From NCBI RefSeq assembly GCF_017254835.1, contig NZ_JAFKCW010000003.1:1-64000 (forward strand): 64,000 bases of DNA. Direction: 5' to 3'. Within the stretch, counting starts at the first letter, position 1. Every line of letters begins with the position of its first letter. Made by a program: the position numbers and the translations under genes. Positions 62,962 to 64,000 of this stretch are shown here, in pieces. Under the pieces are notes generated by a model that saw only the letters and a program-made list of their open reading frames with translations, was not told where the DNA came from and ran no database searches. The DNA is from Algoriphagus aestuariicola. GTDB lineage: Bacteria > Bacteroidota > Bacteroidia > Cytophagales > Cyclobacteriaceae.

Positions 62962-64000
62962 TTAAAACTCCGAGGTAAAGTGAAACTCGATCTCGGGGTA
63001 GTTGTCCTGTACCATTTGTAGCCAGGATTTGGACTCGGCCATAAAGACCAGCTTATCATCTTTGTCCCGGGCGATGTAGCGATTCTTGGACCGGACAAAC
63101 TCGTCGAGCTGTTTTTTGTCCGCGCTGCTGATCCAGCAGGCCTTGTAGAGGTTCATCGGATGAAACTCCACAGTGGCATTGTATTCGTTTTTCAATCGGA
63201 ACTGAATCACTTCAAACTGAAGTTGACCGACTGTACCGACTACTTTCCGCTGCCCCATTTCAAAAGTAAATAGCTGGGCAACTCCTTCTTCCATCAGTTG
63301 CTTGAGGCCTTTTTCCAGTTGCTTGGTTTTCATCGCGTCCTTGTTAATCACCTCGCGGAAGATCTCAGGCGAAAAGCTCGGAATCCCGGTGAACACCATA
63401 TTTTCTCCTTCGGTCAGCGTATCGCCGATCTTCAGGTTTCCAGTGTCATACAATCCGACGATATCTCCGGGAAACGCCTCATCGATGATTTCCTTGTCCT
63501 GAGCCATGAACTGCGTCACGTTGGAAAAGCGGAGCGGCTTGGGCCCTCTTACGTGATTGTAGGGCTTATTTCGCTCAAAAGTCCCTGAGCAAATTCTTAG
63601 GAAGGCAATTCGGTTTCGGTGATTAGGATCCATGTTGGCGTGGATCTTAAAGACAAATCCGGAAAACTTCTTTTCCTCCGGCTTGACTTCGCGTAGGTCT
63701 GTCTCGCGACTTTTAGGTCCCGGAGCGATTTTGATGAAGGTATCCAGCATCTCATTTACCCCGAAGTTGTTGACTGCCGAGCCAAAAAACACGGGGGCGA
63801 TTTTTCCTTCTAGGTAATCATTCACATCAAACTCAGGATAGACGCCCTCGATCAAATCGACATCTTCCCGAAGCTGATTGGCGTTGTTTGGTCCAATTAG
63901 GCTGTCCAATTCAGGATCATCCAAATTTTCAAACACCTGTCTATCGTCACTGAGCTTGCGCTGGGAAGGTGTAAACAGGTTCAGTTTTTTCTCATAAAGA
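62962..64000 (-). CDS. prfC: peptide chain release factor 3 (C-terminal part)
   Basis: The last 346 codons of RF3, the GTPase that recycles RF1/RF2 from the ribosome. The gene starts beyond the right edge. The coding frame runs without a stop to 64000 (LYEKKLNLFTPSQRKLSDDR before VFENLDDPELDSLIG). Domains II and III of the translation-GTPase fold are visible: KIAPVFFGSAVNNFGVNEML, KIHANMDPNHRNRIAFLRI, and the RF3-specific FTFEMGQRKVVGTVGQLQFE. Confidence 0.95.
   Translation of the reverse strand, partial: LYEKKLNLFTPSQRKLSDDRQVFENLDDPELDSLIGPNNANQLREDVDLIEGVYPEFDVNDYLEGKIAPVFFGSAVNNFGVNEMLDTFIKIAPGPKSRETDLREVKPEEKKFSGFVFKIHANMDPNHRNRIAFLRICSGTFERNKPYNHVRGPKPLRFSNVTQFMAQDKEIIDEAFPGDIVGLYDTGNLKIGDTLTEGENMVFTGIPSFSPEIFREVINKDAMKTKQLEKGLKQLMEEGVAQLFTFEMGQRKVVGTVGQLQFEVIQFRLKNEYNATVEFHPMNLYKACWISSADKKQLDEFVRSKNRYIARDKDDKLVFMAESKSWLQMVQDNYPEIEFHFTSEF

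Overview
The window is chromosomal DNA of a Bacteroidota bacterium, most likely of the order Cytophagales and perhaps Cyclobacteriaceae (Algoriphagus-like). The support is: a Bacteroidota-type 16S 5' end at the left edge; TAnnTTTG promoter boxes, several starting a TTTGCACTCCCA block; Bacteroidota-restricted families (DUF2480, GLPGLI, OMP beta-barrel partner, exonuclease-DnaE fusion); and a Na+-NQR operon. The genus is inference. Coding density is high, with few mobile features and no tRNA, CRISPR, integrase or IS transposase that I can see.

Layout. 1-470: 16S 5' end (minus strand) with two near-repeat rRNA promoters. 472-3913 (minus): rpmH-rnpA-S41 protease-tsaB-DUF2480. 4052-9946: an M61 peptidase facing an M16 peptidase pair and a secreted paralogue of the M16 C-terminal domain, separated by a 26-bp bidirectional hairpin. 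10139-12491: adenosine kinase and a GNAT-like protein. 12601-15195: rimO, with a displaced rimO-like 3' end, a TlpA-like thioredoxin gene and a dead toxin-antitoxin pair between the two 3' ends. 15260-20789: a GxxExxY cassette flanked by inverted arms, a fused 2-oxoacid dehydrogenase E1, GNAT, truA, and a small four-gene accessory operon (secreted protein, DUF4160, DUF2442, mini membrane protein).

20840-32401 (minus) is the centrepiece: ilvD-ilvB-ilvN-ilvC-leuA-leuC-leuD-cimA-like-leuB, a complete branched-chain amino acid operon. It is preceded by a 19-residue leader peptide with ten Leu/Val/Ile residues and by mutually exclusive antiterminator and terminator stems, i.e. a transcription attenuator. 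The second LeuA homologue looks like citramalate synthase, so one operon could make Leu, Val and Ile from pyruvate without threonine deaminase.

32741-39814: ispE, an RHH-MazF toxin-antitoxin pair, a DMT transporter, LptF/G, tgt, a glycosyltransferase, an ECF sigma factor and rsmG. 40282-43996: an outer-membrane beta-barrel protein with its GLPGLI partner. 44106-50991: dnaE with a fused proofreading domain, trxA, mnmH and selD (selenouridine tRNA modification). 50988-58727 (minus): DUF502, DUF1080, nqrABCDE (no nqrF nearby), ispH and cmk. 58860-64000: adenine deaminase, a SIR2-like gene broken by an in-frame UGA, a Tat-exported phosphoesterase, and the C-terminal part of prfC running off the right edge.
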